Assembly (NCBI GenBank): GCA_902571005.1
Contig: CACGAG010000002.1
Coordinates: 1 to 64,000 of the forward strand
Length of the DNA stretch: 64,000 nt
Source: an uncultured Pelagibacteraceae bacterium
GTDB taxonomy: Bacteria > Pseudomonadota > Alphaproteobacteria > Pelagibacterales > AG-422-B15
Direction of reading: 5' to 3'
Shown here: in pieces, positions 9,106 to 17,734 of the stretch
Layout: each line of letters begins with the position of its first letter
Numbering within the stretch: the stretch's first letter is position 1
Program-made: the position numbers and the translations under genes
Notes under the pieces: model-generated
Seen by the model: only the letters and a program-made list of their open reading frames with translations
Databases searched by the model: none
What the model was told of the DNA's origin: nothing

Positions 9106-10005
9106 TTAATAGGTGCAAATTACAGCATTTATTATAGATGCCATTCTAGATTTTTCATCATCTGATCTACTTGTTATAACAACAGGACTTTTACCGCCAA
9201 TTACAAATCCTCCAGCAGTAGCGTTCGCAAAATGTACAAGGGATTTAACGAGTGCATTTCCTGTTTCTATATTTGGAACAATAATAACATTGGCATTTCC
9301 TGGAACTATCCCTAGTGTTCCTTTTATTTTTGCTGACTCTTGTGAAATAGCATTATCTAAAGCAAAAGGTCCTTCAACAGGAGTATCTGAATAATTAATT
9401 TTTGCCCATTCAACGAGATCATGTGCTTCAATAGAGCTTGGCATTTGCTTTAGTTGCTCTTCAGTTGCTGATAAAACGGCAACATATGGATTGAAAGATG
9501 GAATTTTTTTTGTGTACTCGAGAACATTCGATAAAATATATTTTTTAGTTTCTAAGCTTGGTGATATGTTCAAAGCACCATCAGTAATGATAATTGGCTG
9601 ACGCGTGTCATTTGGAAAAGTCATAAACCAAATGTGGCTTAAGCGCTTTCCCCTTATTCTTAAATTATATTCTTTTTTTATATACTCACCCATCAAAACA
9701 TCTGTATGAAGATGACCTTTTATGATTATATTGTTTTCTAAACTGGTGTCCCTACTCGCTACTTCACAGGCAATTTTTGATGACTCTTCTTCTGAATAAC
9801 TCTCAATTAATTTATCTTTTGATAATGACCATTTATGCTTATCAATAAAGGTAGTCATAAAATCAATATTTCCTATGAGTACTGGATTTATTAATTTTTG
9901 ACTTTCTGCATCCATAATTGTCTTCAGAATTAAATCATTATTGGCATTTGCAACAATACCTAAAGTAATTCTGTTTGTGTCAATATAATCAATGTTTTGT
10001 ATCAT
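9106..10005 (-). CDS. Phosphate acetyl/butyryl-transferase family protein
   Basis: 299 aa acyl-CoA:phosphate acyltransferase fold. It forms an acyl-phosphate plus CoA, or the reverse. The family pattern is visible in ITDGALNISPSLETK, VEGPFALDNAIS and PGNANVIIVPNIETGN, followed by LVHFANATAGGFVIGG near the C-terminus. It is convergent with the cystathionine lyase-type gene with no spacer (stops at 9105 and 9106). No acetate or butyrate kinase is in the window, so the preferred acyl group is unknown. No clear Shine-Dalgarno is present. Confidence 0.82.
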   Translation of the reverse strand: MIQNIDYIDTNRITLGIVANANNDLILKTIMDAESQKLINPVLIGNIDFMTTFIDKHKWSLSKDKLIESYSEEESSKIACEVASRDTSLENNIIIKGHLHTDVLMGEYIKKEYNLRIRGKRLSHIWFMTFPNDTRQPIIITDGALNISPSLETKKYILSNVLEYTKKIPSFNPYVAVLSATEEQLKQMPSSIEAHDLVEWAKINYSDTPVEGPFALDNAISQESAKIKGTLGIVPGNANVIIVPNIETGNALVKSLVHFANATAGGFVIGGKSPVVITSRSDDEKSRMASIINAVICTY

Positions 10006-10078
10006 TTTAATAATGTAAATTTTTAATAAAAGTAATCATTAAAGTATTTTTTTAATATAGTATTATAATATACTGATT

Positions 10079-10201
10079 TTACTTAATATTTTTAAATAAA
10101 TTAAATAAATACGCTCCCACTATCAAAATCAAAATAATGAATGAAAATGAATAAAATATAAGTGACAGGTCTTGAAATAATGAAATTAAAAATTCAATCA
10201 C
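10079..10201 (-). CDS. Putative 40-aa membrane mini-protein
   Basis: This frame is not in the ORF track. A minus-strand GTG at 10201 opens 40 codons ending at TAA 10079-10081. The product begins VIEFLISLFQDLSLIF and continues with a long hydrophobic stretch (FIILILIVGAYLF) and a basic tail (FKNIK), the look of a single-pass or hairpin membrane peptide. It starts one base after the stop of the upstream 27-codon ORF, suggesting coupled translation. The region is AT-rich, so chance hydrophobic ORFs are possible. Otherwise the 320-bp gap 10006-10325 holds nothing recognisable. Confidence 0.35.
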   Translation of the reverse strand: MIEFLISLFQDLSLIFYSFSFIILILIVGAYLFNLFKNIK

Positions 10202-10202
10202 T

Positions 10203-10286
10203 TTATGCAAAAATCAGTGTCAATGCCCAATAAAGTAGATATAAGAATGAGATCGTTACTAGGCCACCTATTATCCAGTCTAACAT
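10203..10286 (-). CDS. Putative 27-aa KdpF-like membrane peptide
   Basis: A minus-strand ATG at 10286 gives 27 residues starting MLDWIIGGLVTISFLYLLYW, essentially one transmembrane helix. The 'LDxIxGGLV...YLLY' pattern resembles the tiny KdpF subunit of potassium-transporting ATPases, but no kdpABC is nearby. It is followed after 1 bp by the 40-codon ORF. It is divergent from the gene at 10326 with 39 bp between starts. No strong Shine-Dalgarno is visible. The KdpF resemblance is pattern-based inference only. Confidence 0.4.
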   Translation of the reverse strand: MLDWIIGGLVTISFLYLLYWALTLIFA

Positions 10287-10325
10287 ACGATAATTTTAAC
10301 ATAATTTTGCAAATATTACATAAAT

Positions 10326-11516
10326 ATGAATAGAGAATACGATTTAATAATCTATGGGGCATCTGGTTTTACCGGAAGATTAGCTGTTGAGTACTTAGAT
10401 GAAAACTATAGGGACCTAAATTGGGCTATAGCGGGACGTAATGAGGATAAATTAGTCAACATATCCAATAATAGTAAATGTAAACCTGATTATTTTATTG
10501 CAGACAGTGGAGATAGTGAAAATTTACTAAAAATTGCTTCCAAAACGCGTGTTATTGCATCGTTAGCTGGCCCATTTAACAGTTATAGCGATAATTTAGT
10601 TACACAATGTGTTGAAGCTGGAACTCATTATTTAGACATTACTGGGGAAAATATTTGGGTGCGTGACCTTATTGATAAACATCATGAAGCAGCAGAAAAA
10701 AAGCAAATAAAAATCATTCCATCATGTGGTTACGATTCTATTCCATCAGATATGGGGTGCTTTTACTTGCAAAGAAGTCTCAATCAAGAGCTACAGAGAA
10801 TTGATGGTTATCATCGAGGTAATGGAGGTGTAAGTGGAGGCACAATTGAAAGTGCGTTTTCCATGCGTAACTACAAAAGCAAATATTCAATGGGGCACCC
10901 ATTTTTACTCAATTCAAAGGAATATATAAAAACTCAAAATATTTCTGAAAATAAGGATAATTTCAAAATAAAATACATCGATGATATTGAATCATGGTCT
11001 GCACCCTTTGTTATGGCAATTGCAAACACTAGGGTTGTCAGAAGAAGCTCTGAAATTCACGACAAAAATCAGGCAAGCTATGGAAGTGAATTTAAATATC
11101 AAGAATATATGATGTTAAAAAAATATAGCTCAGCATTTCTTGTAACAGCTGGACTTGCTGTTTTTGGGCTGATGTTAATAAGCCCAATAAGTGGCCTCTT
11201 TAGAAAATTATTTACTAAAGCTGGTAATGGACCTGATAAAAAAACAAGAGAAAATGGTTGGTTTGAGAGTATTTTTATCGGAAAAAATAAAAATAACGAA
11301 AAATATAAATTGAGGATGTTTTGCAAAGGTGATCCTGGTTATAAATCTACAGCTAAATTAATATGCGAGTCCGCTCTATGTCTTGCATTAAATACTGAAA
11401 ATCTTCCAAATACCAATGCTGGAGGCGTCTTAACCACTTCAACTGGCCTAGGTTTAACATTAATTGATAGATTAAAAAATGCTGACGTTTTATTTGATGG
11501 TCCGAGTAAAATTTAG
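10326..11516 (+). CDS. Saccharopine dehydrogenase-like / trans-acting enoyl reductase family protein
   Basis: 396 aa. An N-terminal NAD(P)-binding Rossmann motif IYGASGFTGRLAVEYL (residues 9-24) is followed by AGPFNSYSDNLVTQCVEAGTHYLDITGE, a pattern of the saccharopine-dehydrogenase NADP-binding family that includes trans-acting enoyl reductases. A hydrophobic helix (FLVTAGLAVFGLMLISPISGLF, about residues 270-291) suggests membrane association. The substrate is unknown; lipid or polyketide enoyl reduction is the family precedent. A short inverted repeat (ACCCAAAATGGGT) lies 15 bp past the stop. Confidence 0.75.
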   Translation: MNREYDLIIYGASGFTGRLAVEYLDENYRDLNWAIAGRNEDKLVNISNNSKCKPDYFIADSGDSENLLKIASKTRVIASLAGPFNSYSDNLVTQCVEAGTHYLDITGENIWVRDLIDKHHEAAEKKQIKIIPSCGYDSIPSDMGCFYLQRSLNQELQRIDGYHRGNGGVSGGTIESAFSMRNYKSKYSMGHPFLLNSKEYIKTQNISENKDNFKIKYIDDIESWSAPFVMAIANTRVVRRSSEIHDKNQASYGSEFKYQEYMMLKKYSSAFLVTAGLAVFGLMLISPISGLFRKLFTKAGNGPDKKTRENGWFESIFIGKNKNNEKYKLRMFCKGDPGYKSTAKLICESALCLALNTENLPNTNAGGVLTTSTGLGLTLIDRLKNADVLFDGPSKI

Positions 11517-11595
11517 ATTATTAATATAACCCAAAATGGGTATTTATAAACTTTAATTTTAAACCATATTATTAGATAATTAATATAAAGCCCAA

Positions 11596-11622
11596 TGTAG
11601 GTGCGGTTTTTCTGCACCTACA
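11596..11622 (+). other. Perfect 9-bp inverted repeat in the leader of the HTH gene
   Basis: TGTAGGTGC and GCACCTACA form a perfect 9-bp stem with a 9-nt loop. They end 27 bp before the HTH-protein ATG and just upstream of a TGGAG Shine-Dalgarno. No T-run follows, so a classical terminator is unlikely on the plus strand. It could be a 3' end structure of the preceding gene, a leader hairpin or an operator for the HTH protein. Confidence 0.5.
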
Positions 11623-11649
11623 AATTAAACACTTGGAGAAATCACTAAT

Positions 11650-11934
11650 ATGGTACAGAATGAAACTGGAATGTTTGTCATGCCATATAAAAAACTTGAT
11701 AACAGCAAAACCGATATGGATGAAGAGTTAGTAAATAAAATCAAGGAAATTTCAAAACTTCGAAAATCTATCTCAATAGATTTAAAAACCATCGCTTCAA
11801 AAACAAAAATCTCTACAAATCAACTAAAGAACATTGAATCTTTTAAATTCGATCGCTTGCCTCCAAACCCAATGAGAACAGCTTTTATTGATCAGTATTG
11901 CTCTGAAGTAGAAAAGCTTAATAAAATTTCTTAA
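11650..11934 (+). CDS. Small RodZ-type helix-turn-helix protein
   Basis: 94 aa. Residues 28-90 match the HTH_25 fold found at the N-terminus of RodZ: ISIDLKTIASKTKISTNQLKNIE, then FDRLPPNPMRTAFIDQYCSEV. Full-length RodZ continues with a transmembrane helix and a periplasmic domain, which are absent. This is therefore either a stand-alone cytoplasmic HTH protein or a reduced RodZ relative. TGGAG lies 12 bp before the ATG. It overlaps the convergent HPP gene by 4 bp. Whether it binds DNA or MreB cannot be told. Confidence 0.7.
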   Translation: MVQNETGMFVMPYKKLDNSKTDMDEELVNKIKEISKLRKSISIDLKTIASKTKISTNQLKNIESFKFDRLPPNPMRTAFIDQYCSEVEKLNKIS

Positions 11935-12386
11935 ATATAATTTCTTTTGAGAAGCTTGTTATACAAGTAAGCAAAAGCCACAATTATAAAAGCCCCAACT
12001 GCAACAGGTAAGAAAACAAAGCTTAAAGTCTGACCAGTTAATATAACAATTATTGGATTTGCTCCAGCAGGCGGATGCACGGTATTAGTGATCATCATCA
12101 CAAAAACAGCTAAAGCGACTCCAAAGCCTAATGAGATAAACGTATTACCGAGAAGATGAAAAATAATTACCCCAGATAGTGCTGATAGTATATGGCCAAG
12201 TATTAAATTTTTAGGTTTCGCTAGAGGACTGTCATAAACAGCCATGACTAAAACCATTGATGCGCCAAAGGGCGGTATAAGCCATATCGCACCTTCAATT
12301 GAAGAATTTAAATAGGCTAGGAATCCAATGCATACAAAAGCTCCTAAAGAACTAAATAATGCATTGATCAAAGCTTGTTTATTCAT
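11931..12386 (-). CDS. HPP family integral membrane protein
   Basis: 151 aa with four hydrophobic segments. It carries the family signatures WLIPPFGASMVLV near residue 35 and NTVHPPAGANPI near residue 105, the HPP motif. Some HPP proteins are implicated in nitrite transport in plastids and cyanobacteria; in most bacteria the substrate is unknown. It is divergent from the DUF2177 gene with only 14 bp between starts, so their promoters must overlap each other or the coding DNA. Confidence 0.85.
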   Translation of the reverse strand: MNKQALINALFSSLGAFVCIGFLAYLNSSIEGAIWLIPPFGASMVLVMAVYDSPLAKPKNLILGHILSALSGVIIFHLLGNTFISLGFGVALAVFVMMITNTVHPPAGANPIIVILTGQTLSFVFLPVAVGAFIIVAFAYLYNKLLKRNYI

Positions 12387-12400
12387 TAATTTAATTGTCT

Positions 12401-12799
12401 ATGATAAAACTCTATTTGACTACCCTATTTTACTTTTTGATAATCGATACAATCGGTATTCAAACATTTGTTGTACGTATTTATAATAAAAATCTACCAG
12501 ATAATTTAAAAATTAATCTCGATATAACCTCTGCTGTAATTTTTTATCTAATATTTGTACTCGGACTTGTTTATTTTGTAGTGGCTCCATTTAAGAATGC
12601 TTCATTAACAAGTGTAATAGTGCCAGCTGCTATGTATGGTCTTGCTACTTATGCAACATACGCACTAACTGTTAAAGCGGTGTTTAATGTATTTAACTGG
12701 ACTATTGTTATTTCAGATATCGCATGGGGTATGGCACTCTGCACTGCAATTTCACTACTGACTGTATATACAATCAGCAAGGTTGGATTTCTAAATTAA
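12401..12799 (+). CDS. DUF2177 family membrane protein
   Basis: 132 aa, four predicted membrane segments. It matches the DUF2177 pattern: an N-terminal FYFLIIDTIGI, then VYFVVAPF, YGLATYATYALT, and a conserved ISDIAWGMALCTA near the end. Function is unknown. I prefer ATG 12401 over the ORF-track TTG at 12395. It is divergent from the HPP gene. Confidence 0.78.
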   Translation: MIKLYLTTLFYFLIIDTIGIQTFVVRIYNKNLPDNLKINLDITSAVIFYLIFVLGLVYFVVAPFKNASLTSVIVPAAMYGLATYATYALTVKAVFNVFNWTIVISDIAWGMALCTAISLLTVYTISKVGFLN

Positions 12800-12842
12800 T
12801 TATTGTTTTAAATAATAAATTCAATAAATTGATCTCTTCAAG

Positions 12843-12935
<93 letters not shown>

Positions 12936-12944
12936 GAATTTTTA

Positions 12945-13253
12945 TTAACCTGCTCTATCAGACCTTTTTTGACCAAGACTAGCATCAACCCATGTTTCAT
13001 CCATCACGCAAGATGCGGCATCACCTAAATCAAAAAATGCCTTCATTGCCTCTCCCGTAGGCTCAGCTCCAATTCCCCAAGAACCTGTTTCAGCTTCTAC
13101 TACAAATGCAACCATATTTGGATTTGGCCAATAGAATTTTGCTGAATGAACTCCATCAGTACTTTTTGCAACCTTACACAAATTCAATGCAGCTGTTCCC
13201 AGTTTATCTCTGCTTGCATTTTCTTGTCTTTCCCATTTGCTTATGTGTAACAT
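12945..13253 (-). CDS. Conserved hypothetical protein, 102 aa
   Basis: Soluble 102-residue protein without signal or membrane segments. A strong AAAGGAG lies 7 bp before the ATG, so it is very likely expressed. The sequence (KFYWPNPNMVAFVVEAETG, GEAMKAFFDLGDAASCVMDETWVDA) suggests a small alpha/beta fold, perhaps a dimeric ferredoxin-like barrel, but I do not recognise a named family. It stands alone between tRNA-Ser and the GMC oxidoreductase gene, on the same strand as the latter. Confidence 0.7.
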   Translation of the reverse strand: MLHISKWERQENASRDKLGTAALNLCKVAKSTDGVHSAKFYWPNPNMVAFVVEAETGSWGIGAEPTGEAMKAFFDLGDAASCVMDETWVDASLGQKRSDRAG

Positions 13254-13314
13254 GATGTCTCCTTTGTAAAAAAATTATTGATTGAATTTATGTTAAGTAT
13301 GAAATTTGAGTTAG

Positions 13315-13358
13315 TAATTAGTATATTTTAATACTAATACTTATGTATTAATATTTTA
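13315..13358 (+). repeat. 44-bp direct repeat, copy 1 (flanks GMC gene)
   Basis: Matches 15113-15156 at 40 of 44 positions; the last 20 bases (ACTTATGTATTAATATTTTA) are identical. This copy lies between the 102-aa gene and the end of the GMC oxidoreductase gene. It contains the small inverted repeat AATAC-TTAT-GTATT. Confidence 0.75.
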
Positions 13359-13370
13359 CGATCTAAATAC

Positions 13371-15041
13371 TTACCTTTGATAGATCTGATAGTTAGGACT
13401 TTGCCAGGTTTTTAATTCAATTCGAGGCAGAGGGTTATCACCCAATATGTTGTCACTTATTTTTTCAGCAATCATAATTGTTGGTGCATTTGTATTTCCA
13501 TTTGTAGCAAAAGGCATAATCGAAGCATCAACGACTCGCAAATTATTGAAGCCATGAACTCTGCCTTGATTATCAACAACTGCATGTTTATCTGTTTTTA
13601 GCCCCATGCGAGCCGTACAGCACAAGTGCCATTGACTCGTAATGTTGGAATTTAATTTTGCATCAAGTTCGTCATCTGATTTGTAGTTTTCACCAGGAAA
13701 GATTTCATCACCCTTTATGTTTGAAAAAGCAGGTTGATTAAGTAGTTCGCGCGCCAAATGAATGCCCTTACGTAACAATTCTCTATCACGTTTGTCTTTG
13801 AGATAATTAACAAGAATGCGAGGCGGATCAGCAGGATTTTTTGATCGTAATTCGATCTTACCACGACTGTGAGTTCGCATCAAACCGACGTGAACTTGAA
13901 ATGCATGTTCTTGAAGCAGTTCCCAACTATTGTCTTTCATGGCAATTGGTGAAATACATAATTGTAAGTCAGGGTACTCAACACCAGGTGCTGATCTTAC
14001 ACATGCAACAGTATCAAAATGATTGGATGCACACATACCCTCTTTAGTTAATAGCCATTGGATGCCAGATCCTATACTACTAAATCTCTTTGTTTTTGGC
14101 CAAAGTGAAACAGGTTTTAAGCATTTATATTTCATAATAAAATCAGGATGATCTTGAAGATTTTGTCCAACACCTTGTAAATCAGCTAATGTATTAACTC
14201 CTATTGAGTCTAAATGCTCTTTTGGCCCAATTCCTGAGAGCATAAGTATGTGTGGTGATCCAACTGCACCAGCACTCAGAATTACTTCTTTTTTAGCCTT
14301 TACATTTACTATTTCATTATTTTTATTTTTAAAACATATGCCTTCTGCTGTGTTATCTTCAAAATTTAAATTGCAAACAAGCGCATTTGTTAAAATTGTT
14401 AAATTTTTTCTATTACGTATCGGATCAAGGTAACCCTTTGATGCACTCCATCGTTCACCGTTGAATACTGTCCGATCAAATATACCAAAACCTTCTTGGC
14501 AAAATCCGCTTATATCATCAGTTTCTTTATATCCTGCTTCTTTTCCTGCATTAATAAAAGCCAGTGAAAGTGGGTCTTTGGGAATGCTTCTATGTACCTT
14601 TAATGGACCTGACTCACCTCGAAAATCATCCCCTCCTCCACTATAACATTCCATTTTCTTAAAATATGGCAAGACATCTGCGTATCCCCATCCATCGCAT
14701 CCCATTTGTCTCCAACCCTCATAATCAAGTGTGTTTCCTCTTATATAGACCATTCCATTTATTGATGATGAGCCACCAAGGGTTTTACCGCGGTCATGTT
14801 GAAGTTGACGACCATTTAGTTCGGGTTCTGGCTCACCTTTAAATGCCCAATTGTGTTTAGTACTTTTAAGATTCGATAAAACAGCAGCAGGCATCTTTAA
14901 TGTTAAGGATTTGTCTTCCCCACCCGCTTCAAGAAGAAGGACAGTATTCTTTGAATTTGAGGTCAATCTATTCGCTAATACACATCCAGCAGACCCAGCG
15001 CCAACAATTATATAGTCGTATTCAGTATCAATTTTTACCAT
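13371..15041 (-). CDS. GMC family oxidoreductase (choline dehydrogenase-like)
   Basis: 556 aa flavoprotein. The FAD-binding beta-alpha-beta motif YIIVGAGSAGCVLANRL is at residues 10-26. GMC signature 1 is in GKTLGGSSSINGMVYIRG (about residue 85) and signature 2 in SAGAVGSPHILMLSGIGP (about residue 257). The active-site histidine is in SQWHLCCTARMG, and GNTNAPTIMIAEK closes the C-terminus. It oxidises a primary alcohol; the family includes choline and alkanol dehydrogenases. No betaine aldehyde dehydrogenase is nearby, so the substrate is open. It lies between two 44-bp direct repeats. Confidence 0.9.
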   Translation of the reverse strand: MVKIDTEYDYIIVGAGSAGCVLANRLTSNSKNTVLLLEAGGEDKSLTLKMPAAVLSNLKSTKHNWAFKGEPEPELNGRQLQHDRGKTLGGSSSINGMVYIRGNTLDYEGWRQMGCDGWGYADVLPYFKKMECYSGGGDDFRGESGPLKVHRSIPKDPLSLAFINAGKEAGYKETDDISGFCQEGFGIFDRTVFNGERWSASKGYLDPIRNRKNLTILTNALVCNLNFEDNTAEGICFKNKNNEIVNVKAKKEVILSAGAVGSPHILMLSGIGPKEHLDSIGVNTLADLQGVGQNLQDHPDFIMKYKCLKPVSLWPKTKRFSSIGSGIQWLLTKEGMCASNHFDTVACVRSAPGVEYPDLQLCISPIAMKDNSWELLQEHAFQVHVGLMRTHSRGKIELRSKNPADPPRILVNYLKDKRDRELLRKGIHLARELLNQPAFSNIKGDEIFPGENYKSDDELDAKLNSNITSQWHLCCTARMGLKTDKHAVVDNQGRVHGFNNLRVVDASIMPFATNGNTNAPTIMIAEKISDNILGDNPLPRIELKTWQSPNYQIYQR

Positions 15042-15112
15042 AATAAATTACTTTTTTTATACTGCTCAATATTTTTTGACTAGCAGATTATTTAATATCA
15101 AATCTTATAGAA

Positions 15113-15156
15113 CAATTAATATATTTTATTACTAAAACTTATGTATTAATATTTTA
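15113..15156 (+). repeat. 44-bp direct repeat, copy 2 (upstream of DMT gene)
   Basis: Same orientation as 13315-13358, with four mismatches. It ends 3 bp before the DMT transporter ATG and occupies its promoter and leader region. The position suggests a promoter or operator module rather than a mobile-element scar, but both remain open. Confidence 0.75.
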
Positions 15157-15159
15157 TTA

Positions 15160-16107
15160 ATGGCAAAAGAGAATAATTTTCTAGCAATAGCATATATTTT
15201 AATGGGCATGACTGCTTTTGCATTTCAAGATACTGCAGTAAGGTTATTAGCCGTTGACATATCAATACTTCAGGTCATGTTTGCAAGAAGCGTAATTGCT
15301 ATTGTTCTTCTTGTACTATTTTTTTATTTTACAGGCCAAAAACTAATTTGGACAACTCATTATCCAAAATTAACAATCTTTAGAACAATAATGTTTATAT
15401 TTGCGTTCGTATTTTATTATATTGGTCTTGCTTACTTGTCTTTTGCAGTTACAACCGCTCTTTTTTTTACAGCACCATTTTTTATAACTATATTTTCATC
15501 TATTTTTCTGAAAGAAAAAGTTGGTATCATTAGATGGCTAACAATTGTTTATGGTTTTGCAGGTGTAATGCTCATTGTTTCACCAGATTTCGAGACCATT
15601 AATATATTTATGATATTTCCAATACTATGTGCTGCAGGATATTCAGGAAGTATGATTATAATAAAATATACCTCAAATGAGGATAATGTTTACACTCAAA
15701 CACTTCATGTTTACATCGCTACTATAATTTTATGTCCCATAATTACCTATTCTGGTTTCTATTTAGATCTGGATAATTCTGGAAATGAAATTTTAGAATT
15801 TTTATTTAGATACTGGTCATTCAATGACACAACAACTCTCTTGATGTTATTTTTAGTTGGTGTTTGTGTAATTTTTGGTTTTGTATTTATTTTCAACGCA
15901 TATCGATACGGTAAACCTTATATTGTTGCACCGTTTGAGTATGTATTTTTAATTTGGGCCGTACTATTGGGATGGTTTATTTGGAGTGAAACTGTTTCAT
16001 TGAGAACAATAATAGGAATATTAATTATTGTTTCAGCAGGAATTTTTATTCTGTACAGAGAGAAAATTAAAGAACAAGAAATAACAACAGACCAACCGTT
16101 AAGATAA
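15160..16107 (+). CDS. DMT superfamily transporter (EamA family)
   Basis: 315 aa with about ten hydrophobic helices in two EamA repeats. The first half contains MGMTAFAFQDTAVRLL and SFAVTTALFFTAPFFITIFS; the second half ends VAPFEYVFLIWAVLLGWFIWSE. Related proteins export amino acids, nucleosides or other metabolites. No substrate can be assigned. The ATG directly follows the 44-bp repeat with no Shine-Dalgarno, so the mRNA may be leaderless. It is divergent from the GMC gene. Confidence 0.85.
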   Translation: MAKENNFLAIAYILMGMTAFAFQDTAVRLLAVDISILQVMFARSVIAIVLLVLFFYFTGQKLIWTTHYPKLTIFRTIMFIFAFVFYYIGLAYLSFAVTTALFFTAPFFITIFSSIFLKEKVGIIRWLTIVYGFAGVMLIVSPDFETINIFMIFPILCAAGYSGSMIIIKYTSNEDNVYTQTLHVYIATIILCPIITYSGFYLDLDNSGNEILEFLFRYWSFNDTTTLLMLFLVGVCVIFGFVFIFNAYRYGKPYIVAPFEYVFLIWAVLLGWFIWSETVSLRTIIGILIIVSAGIFILYREKIKEQEITTDQPLR

Positions 16108-16108
16108 C

Positions 16109-16594
16109 TCAGTCTCTAAAATTAATATATTGAAGAGGTAATTCTAATTTTAGCTCTTTAATTTTCGATATGGCTTCTTGTAAATTGTCTTTTTTTGCGC
16201 CACTTATTCTCAGCTCATTTCCTTGAATTTTTGCTTGCACTTTCAATTTTGACTCTTTGATTAATTTTGTAATTTTTTTACCTACCTCTTGATCAATACC
16301 CTCTAATAAATCGTAATTTTGTCTGATTGTATTGCCAGATGCACTTTCAGATGATTTTAGTTTTATTACCTTTGGGTCAACGTTACGTTTTATTAAATTT
16401 GAAATTAGAATATCTAATACCTGTTTAGCCTTCATTTCATCTTCAGATAATAAAATAATCCCTCCCTCAGTTCTCTCTAGCTTTGAAGCAGAACCTTTAA
16501 AGTCATATCTCTGTCCAATTTCCTTCATTGAATTAGATATAGCATTATCAACCTCCTGCATTTCAACTCTACTAACAACATCGAAACTAGGCAC
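16109..16594 (-). CDS. yajQ: YajQ family nucleotide-binding protein
   Basis: 161 aa, the normal YajQ length. It begins MPSFDVVSRVEMQEVDNAI with RYDFKGS near residue 30 and ends LPLQYINFRD, all canonical. YajQ proteins bind nucleotides, and cyclic di-GMP in some species, acting through transcription-factor partners. The start overlaps the CoA-transferase stop by one base, so it is the last gene of the minus-strand run. Confidence 0.95.
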   Translation of the reverse strand: MPSFDVVSRVEMQEVDNAISNSMKEIGQRYDFKGSASKLERTEGGIILLSEDEMKAKQVLDILISNLIKRNVDPKVIKLKSSESASGNTIRQNYDLLEGIDQEVGKKITKLIKESKLKVQAKIQGNELRISGAKKDNLQEAISKIKELKLELPLQYINFRD

Positions 16595-17727
16595 TATAAT
16601 AGAACTCCTTTATTTTCTAATTCTTTGATTTGTTCCTCAGAAAAACCAATATCAAGCATTATGCTTTTGTTATCTTGACCAACTTCAGGTGCAGGAGATG
16701 GTTTTTCGGATGGCGTAACACTAAAACGTGGTGCTGGTGATGGTTGACGTACTTCGTTAATATTTACAAAATTATCACGCGCCTTCATGTGTTTATGATT
16801 AGCTGCCTCTTCGATAGAGAGAACTGGTGAATAACAAACATCAGACCCTTCAAAGATTTCATCCCATTCATCCCTTGTTTTGGTTTTAAATATTTCAGCT
16901 AATTTACTTTTCATATTATCCCACTGATCTAATTGCATTTGATTTTTAAATTCATCACCAAGATTTAATTTATCAATTAAGAGTTGATAAAATTGAGGCT
17001 CTAAAGAACCTATTGAGACGTGCATGTTGTCTTTTGTCTCATAGACTTGATAAAAGGGCGCGCCGCCATCAAATAAATTATTACCTCTGTTATTTACATT
17101 CCATACTCCTGACTGAGATAAACTATGAAATATTGATGTAAGAACCGAAACTCCATCAATCATAGCGGCATCAACTACTTGTCCTTTACCCGTTCTATTT
17201 GCTGACAGTAAAGCTGCGCATACACCGAATGCAAGAAACATGGTGCCTCCTCCATAATCACCAATTAAATTAAGTGGTATTGATGGTTTATTTTCACCCC
17301 AAATTGAATATAGAGCGCCTGCTAATGCGATATAATTAATATCGTGACCAGCTGCCTGTGCAAGAGGACCATTTTGACCCCAACCAGTGATTCTTCCATA
17401 AACTAACTTTTCATTTTGTTTTAAACATTCTTCAGGTCCAATCCCTAGTTTTTCAGTTACCCCTGGTCGATAACCTTCTATTAGCGCGTCTGCATTTTTA
17501 ATTAATTTAAATAAAACCTCTTTAGACTCGGGATCCTTTAAATTTAAACAAATAGATTTCTTACTTCTTCCTGTAATATCAAATTTTGGTTGTTGATTAG
17601 GCATAACGGTATTTTTTCTATCAACACGAATAACCTCAGCACCAAGATCGGCAAACAACATTCCACACAATGGCCCTGGCCCAATCCCTGATAATTCGAT
17701 TATCTTATATCCAGATAAAACACCCAT
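16594..17727 (-). CDS. CaiB/BaiF family CoA transferase (alpha-methylacyl-CoA racemase-like)
   Basis: 377 aa from ATG 17727 (MGVLSGYKIIELSGIGPGP). The longer ORF-track start at 17760 would run into mfd and adds residues not typical of the family. Conserved parts: FADLGAEVIRVDR, SICLNLKDPE, GYRPGVTEKLGIGPE, GHDINYIALAGAL and GKGQVVDAAMIDG. The organisation fits AMACR-type racemases that epimerise 2-methylacyl-CoA, or CoA transferases of this class. The gap to mfd is 7 bp. Confidence 0.87.
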   Translation of the reverse strand: MGVLSGYKIIELSGIGPGPLCGMLFADLGAEVIRVDRKNTVMPNQQPKFDITGRSKKSICLNLKDPESKEVLFKLIKNADALIEGYRPGVTEKLGIGPEECLKQNEKLVYGRITGWGQNGPLAQAAGHDINYIALAGALYSIWGENKPSIPLNLIGDYGGGTMFLAFGVCAALLSANRTGKGQVVDAAMIDGVSVLTSIFHSLSQSGVWNVNNRGNNLFDGGAPFYQVYETKDNMHVSIGSLEPQFYQLLIDKLNLGDEFKNQMQLDQWDNMKSKLAEIFKTKTRDEWDEIFEGSDVCYSPVLSIEEAANHKHMKARDNFVNINEVRQPSPAPRFSVTPSEKPSPAPEVGQDNKSIMLDIGFSEEQIKELENKGVLL

Positions 17728-17734
17728 GTTTCTA

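Noticed and set aside
11521-11560. ACCCAAAATGGGT hairpin as a terminator of the saccharopine-dehydrogenase-like gene
   Set aside because: The stem is only 5 bp and no T-run follows; kept only as a remark.
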